A stretch of 64,000 nucleotides of DNA from Burkholderiales bacterium (GTDB lineage: Bacteria; Pseudomonadota; Gammaproteobacteria; Burkholderiales; Burkholderiaceae_C): positions 18,720 to 82,719 of the forward strand of contig CANGHK010000019.1 in assembly GCA_947453625.1 (NCBI GenBank), written 5' to 3'. This document shows, piece by piece, positions 36,537 to 44,456 of this stretch; positions within the stretch are counted from its first letter, which is position 1; each line of letters starts with the position of its first letter. The position numbers and the translations under genes are program-made. The notes under the pieces were generated by a model. The model saw only the letters and a list, made by a program, of their open reading frames with translations. It was not told the DNA's origin and did not search any database.

Positions 36537-37412
36537 TCAGGTCAAGGAGGCAACCGCGGTGCGCTGGACCCGGTGGGCCAGCGCCTGCCAAACCGGTTGC
36601 AGCGTGCCGGCCAGGTCGGGCAGGCGCCCCAAGTCGATGCGGCTCTCGCCGGGCGAGTGGAAATCACTGCCACGCGAGGCCAGCAGGCCGAACTCCTGCG
36701 CCATCGCGCCGTACTTGAGGGTGTCGGCCGCACTGTGGCTGCCGGTCAGCACCTCGACGCCGCGCCCGCCATGGGCCTTGAATTCAGAGAACAGCGCGAA
36801 CTCTTCGTTGACCGAAAACTTGTAGCGTCCTGGGTGGGCGATCACCGCCAAGCCGCCGGCCTGGGTGATCCAGCGCACTGCGTCGCCCAGCGCCGCCCAG
36901 CGGTGGGTCACATAACCGGGCTTGCCCTCGGTGAGGTAGCGGCGGAACACCGAGCCGGTGTCGGCGCAGACGCCGGTGTCCACCAGCCAGCGCGCAAAGT
37001 GGGTGCGCGACATCAGGTCGGGGTTGCTGACATAGCGCAGCGCGCCCTCGTAGGCGCCGGGCAGACCGACCCGGGCCAGTCCCTCGGCCATCTCGTGCGC
37101 CCGGGCGGTGCGCCCGCCGCGGGTGCGGGCCAGTCCCTGGGCCAGTTCGGCGTCGGCGGCATCGAAGCCCAGACCGACGATGTGCACGGTTTCCCCGGCA
37201 AAGGTGACCGAGATCTCGACGCCCGACAGAAACCCCATGCCCAGCGCCGTAGCGGCGGCAGCCGCTTCGGCCAGGCCGCGGGTCTCGTCGTGGTCGGTCA
37301 GCGCCCACAGCGCCACGCCATTGCGGCTGGCCCGCTCTGCCAGGGCGGTGGGCGTGAGCGTGCCGTCAGAGTAACGGGAATGGCAATGCAGGTCGGCGTT
37401 GAGAAGGTGCAC
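36537..37412 (-). CDS. rnm: RNase AM / 3',5'-nucleoside bisphosphate phosphatase (PHP domain, YciV/TrpH)
   Basis: 291 aa PHP-family metal hydrolase. Metal ligands are visible: NADLHCHSRYSDGTL, ALTDHDE, the glutamate in SGVEIS, the HPGRYKF loop and SRGSDFHSPGE. YciV homologues trim the 5' end of 5S/16S/23S rRNA and hydrolyse pAp. No ATG lies near the motif; the GTG at 37412 (VHLLNADLHCHS) is the best start, and the open frame further upstream runs through fdhD antisense. Upstream gene of the yciV-yciO pair. Confidence 0.9.
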   Translation of the reverse strand: MHLLNADLHCHSRYSDGTLTPTALAERASRNGVALWALTDHDETRGLAEAAAAATALGMGFLSGVEISVTFAGETVHIVGLGFDAADAELAQGLARTRGGRTARAHEMAEGLARVGLPGAYEGALRYVSNPDLMSRTHFARWLVDTGVCADTGSVFRRYLTEGKPGYVTHRWAALGDAVRWITQAGGLAVIAHPGRYKFSVNEEFALFSEFKAHGGRGVEVLTGSHSAADTLKYGAMAQEFGLLASRGSDFHSPGESRIDLGRLPDLAGTLQPVWQALAHRVQRTAVASLT

Positions 37413-37491
37413 GGTTGTAGTTTCGCTGCTGTCGCGCTCCCGCGCTGGCGTGGGGTCAGCCGCCCAGGCGCGGCCGATTGCTCGACGTCGC

Positions 37492-38403
37492 TCAGCCCGA
37501 CACCACGCGCACCGCCGCGCGCTGGGGCTCGGGCTCCGAATCGAAGCGATCGAAGCCGGTGTAGCAGAGAAAGTGCCGGTTCGCGGCACGGCCGAACAGC
37601 GCCATGCCGAGTTGCTCGGCCAGGCCATGGCCCATCGCCGTGACACCGTTGCGCGAGACGATGATGGGCACGCCCATCTGCGCCGACTTCATCACCATCT
37701 CGCTGGTCAGCCGTCCCGTGGTGTAAAAGGTCTTGTCGGCCCCGGCCACGCTGTGCAGGCCCATCCAGCCGGCGATGGTGTCGATCGCGTTGTGCCGGCC
37801 CACGTCCTCGACGAACATCAGCAGTTCGGCGCCGTGGAACAAGGCGCAACCATGGACCGAGCCTGCCTTGCGGTGGATGCTGTTGCGCTGGCGCATCTGC
37901 TCGAGCAGCGCGTGCAGCGTGCGCTGGCTGATGCGTGCCGTGCCTCTGGCGGGCAACTGGACCGCGCCCAGCTGCGACATCATGTCGCCGAACACCGTGC
38001 CCTGGCCGCAGCCGGTGGTCACCACCCGGCGGGCAGTCTTGCTCTCGATGTCCTGGATGCCGGCATGGGTCTTGACGGCCGCTGCGCCCACCTCCCAGTC
38101 GACCGTGATCGATTCGACCTCGGCCACGCCGGCGACCAGGCGCTGGTTCAGCAGGTAGCCCAGTACCAGCAACTCGGGTGACGCGCCCAGCGTCATCAGC
38201 GTGACCAGTTCGCGCTTGTCGACGAAGACCGTCAGCGGGCGCTCGGCCGGGATGAAGATCGCCCGCCGCTCGCCGTATTCGTCGAGCACGGTGATCTCGC
38301 GCAGCAACTCACCCAGCGCGGCGGTGAGCCGGGGAGCACCCGCCGCCGGCTGCGGGCAGCAGGGCACGTCGAAGGCTTGCGGGGGCAGGGGGTCGGGCAG
38401 CAT
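37492..38403 (-). CDS. fdhD: Formate dehydrogenase accessory sulfurtransferase FdhD
   Basis: 303 aa. FdhD moves sulfur from IscS to the molybdenum cofactor of formate dehydrogenase, a step needed for activity. Family landmarks: FIPAERPLTVFVDKRELVTL, GYLLNQRLV, the active loop VTTGCGQGTVF, RNSIHRKAGSVHGCALF, EDVGRHNAIDTIAG and YTTGRLTSEMVMKSAQMGV. The E. coli Cys-x-x-Cys pair is reduced to one Cys (CGQG). It is downstream of the formate dehydrogenase structural genes and likely in their operon. Confidence 0.93.
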   Translation of the reverse strand: MLPDPLPPQAFDVPCCPQPAAGAPRLTAALGELLREITVLDEYGERRAIFIPAERPLTVFVDKRELVTLMTLGASPELLVLGYLLNQRLVAGVAEVESITVDWEVGAAAVKTHAGIQDIESKTARRVVTTGCGQGTVFGDMMSQLGAVQLPARGTARISQRTLHALLEQMRQRNSIHRKAGSVHGCALFHGAELLMFVEDVGRHNAIDTIAGWMGLHSVAGADKTFYTTGRLTSEMVMKSAQMGVPIIVSRNGVTAMGHGLAEQLGMALFGRAANRHFLCYTGFDRFDSEPEPQRAAVRVVSG

Positions 38404-38454
38404 GTGGCGCGGATTCTGCCCGGGTTTGGCGAGCTCGATGCGGGGTTGAGCAGC

Positions 38455-38817
38455 CTACTTCTTGGCCGCGGGCGGTGCGGCTGCGGCCACCGGGACCACG
38501 GTGGCCGACGCCGCGCCGGACGCAGCCGCGGCGACGAAGGGTCCGGGGTCGGCGCAGGCGGGGGTCTCGGTCGGGGCCGATGCCGGCTTGCCGGTCTTCT
38601 TGGCGGCAGCCTGGTAGCCTGTTGCCACCCGGTCCATAGCCAGGCAGAGTTTGTAGCCGTCGACCTTGCCTGCATGGGCGGTCTTGGCCGCTGCCTCGGC
38701 GGCCTTGGCCTTGGCCTCGTCGCCGGGGGCGGGCAGCTTGGCGAATGCCGGCAAGGCGGCCAGGGTGGTGATGGCGCAGGCCAGGGCCAGCAGCGTGGGG
38801 GCGGCGATGCGCGTCAT
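38455..38817 (-). CDS. Hypothetical secreted protein in the formate dehydrogenase locus
   Basis: 120 aa with a signal peptide (MTRIAAPTLLALACAITTLA, ALPAFAK). The mature part is Ala/Lys/Pro-rich with two Cys (YKLCLAMDR, TPACADPGPF) that could pair in the periplasm, and a low-complexity tail. I recognise no domain. It sits between the gamma subunit and fdhD genes in the same orientation, so it is probably a small periplasmic accessory protein. Function unknown. Confidence 0.75.
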   Translation of the reverse strand: MTRIAAPTLLALACAITTLAALPAFAKLPAPGDEAKAKAAEAAAKTAHAGKVDGYKLCLAMDRVATGYQAAAKKTGKPASAPTETPACADPGPFVAAAASGAASATVVPVAAAAPPAAKK

Positions 38818-38847
38818 GCGGTCTCCAACAGAGGGTTTGGCGCCGGC

Positions 38848-40032
38848 TCAGGCGCGGGGGCCGGTGGCAGCCAAGGTGCCGGTCGGGGGCTCAGGGCTGC
38901 GCTGGGCGGGGATCTTGCCGGCCTGGATATCGTCATACCAGAGTTCGTGGTGCTCCTTGGCCCAGGCTTCGTCGACATAGCCGCTGCGCATGGCCTGGTA
39001 GGCGCCCTTCATGCCTATCGTGCCCATGTAGATGTGGCCCGCGAACATCGCCATCATCAGCATCGCGCCGGCCGCGTGGACCATCTGCGCGATCTGCATG
39101 TCCGGGCGCAGGTAGGCCAGGCCCGGGATCAGCTTGTCGAGCACCAGGCCCGAGGCGACCACCAGGCTTCCCAGCACCAGCATGCCACCCCAGAACACGA
39201 CTTTCTCGCCGGCATTGAAGCGGTGCGACGCGACCTCCTGGCCGCCGAACATGCCGCCGGCGCGCAGCACCCAGGTCAGGTCTTCCCTGCTCGGCAGGTT
39301 GTCCTTGACGAAGGTGATCAGCATGGCCAGGAGCGTCACCGCGAACAGCGGACCGGCAAAGTTGTGCGCGGTCTTCAGCGCGTAGGTCAAGGCGCCGAAC
39401 AGCGTGCCGCCCAGCACGGGCAGCAGGAAGAACTTTCCGAAAGCCATCACGCCGCCCGACAGTGCCAGCGTGACGAAGGCGATCGCGTTGCCCCAATGGG
39501 TGGCGCGCTCGAAGGGGGTGAAGCGTTCGATCACCCGCCCGGTGTCGGCCGAATGGCCGCCGAGCGGACCGCGCTTCCAGTAGAACAGCGCCAGCGTCAG
39601 CAGCGCTAGCAGGATCAGCGCGCCGCCGTAAGGGATGATCCACTGGTTGCGCACCTGGCGCCAGGACTCGCCGGCGGTGGCCAGGCGCGCGCCCGGGTAC
39701 TGCACGAAGGGCTGGATCAGCACGCCTTTTTCGGCGCCCGGCAGGTTTGAAATCCCCGGCGTGTTGCCCGACTCGCGCACGGCCCGCCACATCGGCGCGT
39801 TGTTGCCGGGCTGGCTCTTGCCGCGCTGGGCGTTGCTGTCGTCGTGCTTGGGGTCGGCCGGCGCGACGAATCCGGGCGGCAGGCCTGGGTTTGCGGTGGC
39901 CGCGTTGGCGGGTTGCGCTGTCGCGGTCAGGCTGGTGGTCGCCAGTAGCGCTGCCAGCAAGGTTGCCGGCAACACCGCCCATGCGCGCGCCAACAGCGGC
40001 CGGCACAGCGTTTGCTGATTCAGGGGATTCAT
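38848..40032 (-). CDS. Formate dehydrogenase gamma subunit (membrane cytochrome b)
   Basis: 394 aa. Signal-like first segment (LLARAWAVLPATLLAALLAT), then a periplasmic stretch, and four to five helices. FTPFERATHWGNAIAFVTLA, LKTAHNFAGPLFAVTLLAML and VHAAGAMLMMAMFAGHIYMG carry the histidines expected to ligate the two b-hemes of FdnI/FdoI. It takes electrons from the Fe-S subunit to quinone. The periplasmic N-terminal extension of about 130 residues is larger than in E. coli FdnI (217 aa), as is common in the FDH3-type enzymes of betaproteobacteria. Confidence 0.93.
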   Translation of the reverse strand: MNPLNQQTLCRPLLARAWAVLPATLLAALLATTSLTATAQPANAATANPGLPPGFVAPADPKHDDSNAQRGKSQPGNNAPMWRAVRESGNTPGISNLPGAEKGVLIQPFVQYPGARLATAGESWRQVRNQWIIPYGGALILLALLTLALFYWKRGPLGGHSADTGRVIERFTPFERATHWGNAIAFVTLALSGGVMAFGKFFLLPVLGGTLFGALTYALKTAHNFAGPLFAVTLLAMLITFVKDNLPSREDLTWVLRAGGMFGGQEVASHRFNAGEKVVFWGGMLVLGSLVVASGLVLDKLIPGLAYLRPDMQIAQMVHAAGAMLMMAMFAGHIYMGTIGMKGAYQAMRSGYVDEAWAKEHHELWYDDIQAGKIPAQRSPEPPTGTLAATGPRA

Positions 40033-40056
40033 GCCCGCTCCTTGTCGTTGGCTGCG

Positions 40057-40290
40057 TCAGGGCCGGACCGGGGCGCGGGAATACTCGTTCTGCCCCTGCG
40101 AGCGCTTGAGCAGTTGCTGCTCCCAAGCGGTCTTGTCGCCCGCCGTCCAGCCCTGCACCACGAACGGGTTCTGGGCTCCCTGCCAGGGCGGCACGTCGGA
40201 CTTGCGGGTCGCGGCAAGCTGCGGCTTCTCGCCGCAGGCCGACAGCAGCAGGGCGGCGGCGATTGCGCCCGAGGTGATCAGCGTTCTCAT
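40057..40290 (-). CDS. Small lipoprotein of the formate dehydrogenase operon
   Basis: 77 aa with a lipoprotein signal: MRTLITSGAIAAALLLSAC has the lipobox LLSAC, so Cys19 would be lipidated and exported. The mature part is short and polar (SDVPPWQGAQNPFVVQGWTA then KTAWEQQLLKRSQGQNEY). Its ATG overlaps the stop of the Fe-S subunit gene by four bases, proving operon membership. Such lipoproteins occur in this position in Burkholderiales formate dehydrogenase loci. Role unknown, perhaps assembly or anchoring. Confidence 0.8.
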   Translation of the reverse strand: MRTLITSGAIAAALLLSACGEKPQLAATRKSDVPPWQGAQNPFVVQGWTAGDKTAWEQQLLKRSQGQNEYSRAPVRP

Positions 40291-40913
40291 GACTTGGTGC
40301 CCTCCGTCTTCGGTGCGGCCGCGCCGCCGGGTTTGCCGTAGGCCGTGCCCCAGCCCCAGACCTCGCTGCCCTTGCCGCGCGTCAGCACCCGGGTGCGGAA
40401 GATGTCGGCCACCACGTCGCCGTCGCCGCCCAGCAGGGCCTTGGTCGAGCACATCTCGGCGCAGGCCGGCAGCTTGCCCTCGGCCAGCCGGTTGCGGCCG
40501 TATTTTTCGTACTCGGCCTCGCTGCCGTTGGCCTCCGGGCCGCCGGCGCAGAAGGTGCACTTGTCCATCTTGCCGCGCAGGCCGAAAGTGCCGTTGGTCG
40601 GGAACTGCGGCGCACCGAAGGGGCAGGCATAGCTGCAGTAGCCGCAGCCTATGCAGATGTCCTTGTCGTGCAGCACCACGCCCTCGTCGGTGCGGTAGAA
40701 GCAATCGACCGGGCAGACCGCCATGCAGGGTGCATCGCTGCAGTGCATGCAGGCCACCGAGATGCTTTTCTCGCCCGGCACGCCGTCGTTGAGCGTGACC
40801 ACCCGGCGTCGGTTCACGCCCCAGGGCACGTCGTGCTCGGCCTTGCAGGCAGTGACGCAACCGTTGCACTCGATGCAGCGCTCCGAGTCGCAGATGAATT
40901 TCATGCGGGCCAT
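40287..40913 (-). CDS. fdh3B: Formate dehydrogenase beta subunit (4Fe-4S electron transfer)
   Basis: 208 aa with four 4Fe-4S motifs: CIECNGCVTAC, CMHCSDAPCMAVCPVDC, CIGCGYCSYACPFG, and CTFCAG with a later CAEMC. This is the DMSO-reductase-type beta subunit (FDH3 group), without the C-terminal membrane helix of FdnH. It transfers electrons from the alpha to the gamma subunit. ATG at 40913 follows AGGAGATCTGGCAATGG-type sequence. Confidence 0.94.
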   Translation of the reverse strand: MARMKFICDSERCIECNGCVTACKAEHDVPWGVNRRRVVTLNDGVPGEKSISVACMHCSDAPCMAVCPVDCFYRTDEGVVLHDKDICIGCGYCSYACPFGAPQFPTNGTFGLRGKMDKCTFCAGGPEANGSEAEYEKYGRNRLAEGKLPACAEMCSTKALLGGDGDVVADIFRTRVLTRGKGSEVWGWGTAYGKPGGAAAPKTEGTKS

Positions 40914-40949
40914 TGCCAGATCTCCTGTCGCAATTTGTGGTTGATCAGC

Positions 40950-41031
40950 AAGCGGCAGCCGCGCATCCGGCTTTGCCGGGCCGCTGGCTGTGCCCCCTTG
41001 AGGGGGAGGCGCCGAAGGCGCTTCGGGGGTG
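40950..41031. repeat. GC-rich palindromic interspersed repeat
   Basis: Inside the 123-bp gap between the alpha and beta subunit genes: CCCCCT-TG-AGGGGG (about 40993-41006), GCGCC-GAA-GGCGC, and a wider CCCCC...GGGGG pairing. The wording (CCCCCTTGAGGGGGAGGCGC, CGAAGGCGCTTCGGGGGTGG) is like a repeat found many times in Comamonadaceae genomes between genes. It could form hairpins that lower expression of the distal genes relative to the alpha subunit. Confidence 0.6.
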
Positions 41032-41036
41032 GGTCA

Positions 41037-44021
41037 TCACGCCCGCTCGATTTGGCAAACGGTGGTTTTTGTCTCTTGCATCATCGTCACGCTGTCGTAA
41101 CCGTAGGTCGTCCCGGTGTTGACGGATTCGCCACGGATCACCGGCATCGCGCCGGCCGGGTAATAGGGCGCCATGTCGACGCCGCCCCAGCGGCCCGAGA
41201 AGTGGAAGGGCAGGAACACGGTCTCGGCATTGACGCGCTCGGTGACCTGGGCCTTGACCTTGATGCCCGGAAAACCCGCCACCGCCTGCATCGGCGGGGT
41301 CTTGACCCAGACATCGTCGCCGTTGCGGATGCCGCGGTCGTTGGCTGCCTTGGGGTTGATCTCGACGAACATCTCCTGCTGCAGTTCGGCCAGCCAGGGG
41401 TTGGATCGGGTCTCCTCGCCGCCGCCTTCGTACTCGACCAGCCGGCCGCTGGTCATGATCAGCGGGAAGGTCTTGCCTATGTCCTTGTTCTTGTCCTGCA
41501 CGCTCTTGTAGAGCGTGGGCAGGCGCCAGAACGACTTCTTGTCGTCGTGGGTCGGGTACTTGGCCACCAGGTCGGGCCGGTTGCTGTAGAGCGGCTCGCG
41601 GTGCTGCGGGATCGGGTCGGGAAAGTTCCAGACCACGGCCCTGGCTTTGGCATTGCCGAACGGATGGCAGCCATGCAGCTTCATCACGACGCGGATGATG
41701 CCGCCGGACGAATCGGTCTTCCAGTTCTTGCCGTCGGCGGCTTTCTGCTCGGCTTCGGTCAGGTCGCCCCACCAGCCCAGTTTCTTCAGCAGCAGGTGGT
41801 CGAACTCGGGGTAGCCGGTGGTCAGGTCCGCGCCCAGCGAGTGCGAGCCGTCGGCCGCCAGCAAGGACACGCCGTCGCGCTCGACGCCGAAGTTGGCACG
41901 GAAGTTGCCGCCGCCCTCCATCACATGCTTGCTGGTGTCGTACAGGTTGGGCGAGCCCGGGTGCTTGAGCTCGGGCGTGCCCCAGCACGGCCAGGGCAGG
42001 CCGAAGTAGTCGCCGTCCAGGCTGTAGCCGGTAGTCTTGTCGATGCCGCCCTTGGCCTTCAGCGTCTTGACGTCGAAGACGTTCATGTTGCGCATATGGG
42101 CCTTCAGCCGTTCCGGGCTCTGGCCGGTGTAGCCTATGGTCCAGACGCAGCGGTTGATTTCGCGCAGGATGGACTCGGTCTCGGGCTCCATCATCCCGCC
42201 CTTGCCGGCGACCAGCTTGAAGTTCTTGACCAGTTCCTTGTCGAAGCCCAGCTTCTGCGCCAGCTGGTACATGATCATGTGGTCGGTGCGGCTCTCCCAG
42301 AGCGGCTCGATCACCTTCTCACGCCACTGGATCGAGCGGTTCGACGCGGTGACCGAGCCGGTGGTCTCGAACTGCGTGGCCGCAGGCAGCAGGTAGACGG
42401 CGCGGTTCGGGTTCTGGTCCTCGGCCTTGCCGGGCATCGCCGCCATCGCCGCGGTGGCCGACGGGAAGGGGTCGATCACGACCAGCAGGTCGAGCTTGTC
42501 CATCGCCTTCTTCATCTCGAGACCGCGGGTCTGCGAGTTGGGCGCATGGCCCCAGAAGAACAGGCCGCGCAGGTTGCTGTCCTGGTCGATCAGCTCGTTC
42601 TTCTCGAGCACGCCGTCTATCCAGCGCGACACCGTCATGCCGGGCTTGGTCATCATGCCGGGGGCGTACTGCTTCTTGATCCACTCGTAGTCGACGCCCC
42701 AGGCCTTGGCGAAATGCTTCCACGAGCCCTCGACCAGGCCGTAATAGCCGGGCAGGCTGTCGGGGTTCGGGCCGACGTCGGTCGCGCCCTGGACGTTGTC
42801 GTGGCCGCGGAAGATGTTGGTGCCACCGCCGCTCTTGCCCACGTTGCCCAGCGCCAGCTGCAGCAGGCAGGAGGCGCGCACGATGGCGTTGCCTATCGTG
42901 TGCTGGGTCTGGCCCATGCACCAGACCACCGTGCTGGGCCGGTTGTCGGCCAGCATCTTGGCCACCTTGTAACAGGTGGCCTCGTCGACGCCGCATGCCT
43001 CTTCCACCTTGTCCGGCGTCCACTTGCTCAGGCATTCCTCGCGCACCTTGTCCATGCCGTAGACGCGGTCGTCGATGTATTTCTTGTCTTCCCAGCCGTT
43101 CTTGAAGATGTGGTGCATCAGGCCAAAGACGAAGGGGATGTCCGAGCCCGAGCGTATGCGCACGTACTCGTCGGCCTTGGCCGCCGTGCGGGTGAAGCGC
43201 GGGTCGACCACGATCATCTTGCAGCCGTTCTCCTTGGCATGCAGCATGTGCAGCATCGACACCGGGTGCGCCTCGGCCGCGTTGCTGCCGATGTACATCG
43301 CAGCTTTCGAGTTCTGCATGTCGTTGTAGGAGTTGGTCATCGCGCCATACCCCCAGGTGTTGGCCACGCCGGCCACGGTGGTGGAGTGGCAGATGCGCGC
43401 CTGGTGGTCTGTGTTGTTGCTGCCCCAGAAGCTGATCCACTTGCGCAGCAGATAGGCTTGCTCGTTGTTGTGCTTGGACGAGCCGACGACGAAGATCGAA
43501 TCCGGACCGCTCTGCTGGCGCAGTTCCAGCATCTTGGCGCTGATCTCGGTCAGCGCCTGGTCCCAGCCTATGCGCTGGTACTTGCCGCCCACCAACTTCA
43601 TCGGGGTCTTGAGCCGGTACTCGCCGTGGCCATGTTCACGCAGCGCGGCGCCCTTGGCGCAATGCGCGCCCAGGTTGATCGGCGAGTCGAACACCGGCTC
43701 CTGGCGCACCCAGACACCGTTCTCGACCACCGCGTCGACCGCGCAGCCCACCGAGCAGTGGCCGCAGACGGTGCGCTTGACCTCCACCGTCTTGGCTGCG
43801 CCGGCGGCGGTCTTGGCCGCGTCGGCGGCCTGCACCTTCTTGACCAGCAGCAGTTGAGAAGCGGCGATGCCCGCGCCCACGCCCAGACCCGAGCGGCGCA
43901 GGAAGGCTCGCCGGTCCATCGTCGGGATGGTGCGGGCGATGCCGCGCGACAGACTGGCCACCAGGCCGGAGCGGGCCACGCCGGCGGGGGTCGAAGAGCT
44001 GGGTTTGCGGGTCAGCAGCAT
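41037..44021 (-). CDS. Formate dehydrogenase alpha subunit, Mo-bisPGD, Cys-type
   Basis: 994 aa catalytic subunit. A twin-arginine signal (MDRRAFLRRSGLGVGAGIAA, Arg37-Arg38) directs the folded enzyme to the periplasm. The 4Fe-4S ligands are Cys86, Cys89, Cys93 (CGHCSVGC) and Cys121 (GAHCAKG). The Mo ligand is Cys211 in RICHSTTVAG; E. coli FdnG has selenocysteine here, so this is the selenium-independent form. The following GYGAMTNSYNDM and C-terminal MopB domain (WGGVDMAPYYPAG) are intact. ATG at 44021. It follows the TAT-target gene by 14 bp and uses FdhD, MobA and the TorD-like protein encoded nearby. Confidence 0.95.
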   Translation of the reverse strand: MLLTRKPSSSTPAGVARSGLVASLSRGIARTIPTMDRRAFLRRSGLGVGAGIAASQLLLVKKVQAADAAKTAAGAAKTVEVKRTVCGHCSVGCAVDAVVENGVWVRQEPVFDSPINLGAHCAKGAALREHGHGEYRLKTPMKLVGGKYQRIGWDQALTEISAKMLELRQQSGPDSIFVVGSSKHNNEQAYLLRKWISFWGSNNTDHQARICHSTTVAGVANTWGYGAMTNSYNDMQNSKAAMYIGSNAAEAHPVSMLHMLHAKENGCKMIVVDPRFTRTAAKADEYVRIRSGSDIPFVFGLMHHIFKNGWEDKKYIDDRVYGMDKVREECLSKWTPDKVEEACGVDEATCYKVAKMLADNRPSTVVWCMGQTQHTIGNAIVRASCLLQLALGNVGKSGGGTNIFRGHDNVQGATDVGPNPDSLPGYYGLVEGSWKHFAKAWGVDYEWIKKQYAPGMMTKPGMTVSRWIDGVLEKNELIDQDSNLRGLFFWGHAPNSQTRGLEMKKAMDKLDLLVVIDPFPSATAAMAAMPGKAEDQNPNRAVYLLPAATQFETTGSVTASNRSIQWREKVIEPLWESRTDHMIMYQLAQKLGFDKELVKNFKLVAGKGGMMEPETESILREINRCVWTIGYTGQSPERLKAHMRNMNVFDVKTLKAKGGIDKTTGYSLDGDYFGLPWPCWGTPELKHPGSPNLYDTSKHVMEGGGNFRANFGVERDGVSLLAADGSHSLGADLTTGYPEFDHLLLKKLGWWGDLTEAEQKAADGKNWKTDSSGGIIRVVMKLHGCHPFGNAKARAVVWNFPDPIPQHREPLYSNRPDLVAKYPTHDDKKSFWRLPTLYKSVQDKNKDIGKTFPLIMTSGRLVEYEGGGEETRSNPWLAELQQEMFVEINPKAANDRGIRNGDDVWVKTPPMQAVAGFPGIKVKAQVTERVNAETVFLPFHFSGRWGGVDMAPYYPAGAMPVIRGESVNTGTTYGYDSVTMMQETKTTVCQIERA

Positions 44022-44035
44022 GGGGGTCTCCGTCC

Positions 44036-44248
44036 TCAGACCTTGGCGGTCTGGTAGTAGCGCTGCACATGGGCCGTCAGCTGGTAGCCGCCGCCCGCCT
44101 CGGGTGCCGGCTTGGGCAGGGCCTGCGCCGCCGGCGTGGCCGCGTGTTGCAGCGGCAGCACCACGGCCACGGTGGCGAGCGCACCGGCGGTGCCGGCACC
44201 GGCAAACAGGCGGCGTCGTGACAGGGGGGTGGATGCGGTCTTGCTCAT
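44036..44248 (-). CDS. Formate dehydrogenase region TAT-target protein
   Basis: 70 aa. It starts with a TAT-like signal (SRRRLFAGAGTAGALATVAV) and ends in a conserved short stretch, GGYQLTAHVQRYYQTAKV, which is the hallmark of the small 'formate dehydrogenase region TAT target' family. Family members are always next to formate dehydrogenase genes; the role is unknown. The ATG at 44248 follows GGAGTCCGTG. First gene of the minus-strand operon, so it marks the promoter region. Confidence 0.85.
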   Translation of the reverse strand: MSKTASTPLSRRRLFAGAGTAGALATVAVVLPLQHAATPAAQALPKPAPEAGGGYQLTAHVQRYYQTAKV

Positions 44249-44268
44249 CACGGACTCCAGGTGGGCAG

Positions 44269-44282
44269 GCCCATGCATGGGC
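44269..44282. promoter_or_regulatory. 14-bp palindrome in the leader of the formate dehydrogenase operon
   Basis: GCCCATGCATGGGC is a perfect palindrome 20 bp upstream of the ATG of the TAT-target gene, between it and the GACAAGYTGTC sites. It could be an RNA hairpin or protein site. No further support. Confidence 0.3.
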
Positions 44283-44351
44283 TTGCATATTGACACACCT
44301 TATTTGAAGCGCGTGTTTACCCGGTGACTATCGGGGCTTGCCTGTGGTGGT

Positions 44352-44368
44352 CGCGACAAGTTGTCGCG
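44352..44368. promoter_or_regulatory. Regulator palindrome site 1 (core GACAAGTTGTC)
   Basis: CGCGACAA-G-TTGTCGCG is a perfect 17-bp inverted repeat in the divergent promoter between the formate dehydrogenase operon (start 44248) and the response regulator gene (start 44457). Site 2 lies 22 bp away (two helix turns) and site 3 at 48039. It is most simply the binding site of the neighbouring NtrC-like regulator. Confidence 0.65.
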
Positions 44369-44376
44369 TTTGTTGG

Positions 44377-44387
44377 GACAAGCTGTC
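44377..44387. promoter_or_regulatory. Regulator palindrome site 2 (GACAAGCTGTC)
   Basis: The same 11-bp core as site 1 (one Y difference), centred at 44382, 22 bp from the centre of site 1 (44360). Tandem sites two helical turns apart are the usual arrangement for response regulators of the NtrC group. Arms are 4 bp perfect, shorter than those of sites 1 and 3. Confidence 0.55.
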
Positions 44388-44456
44388 GTCGGGGCCGGGA
44401 CTTGGCCCCGCGCGCCGGTGATTTCCCAGGGCTTTCTACAATCTGGTGACCTCGCC

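Noticed and set aside
40668..44057. A 1129-residue plus-strand open frame antisense to the formate dehydrogenase alpha subunit
   Set aside because: It is Val/His/Ala-rich shadow translation of a GC-rich gene; the minus strand has all catalytic motifs and a TAT signal.
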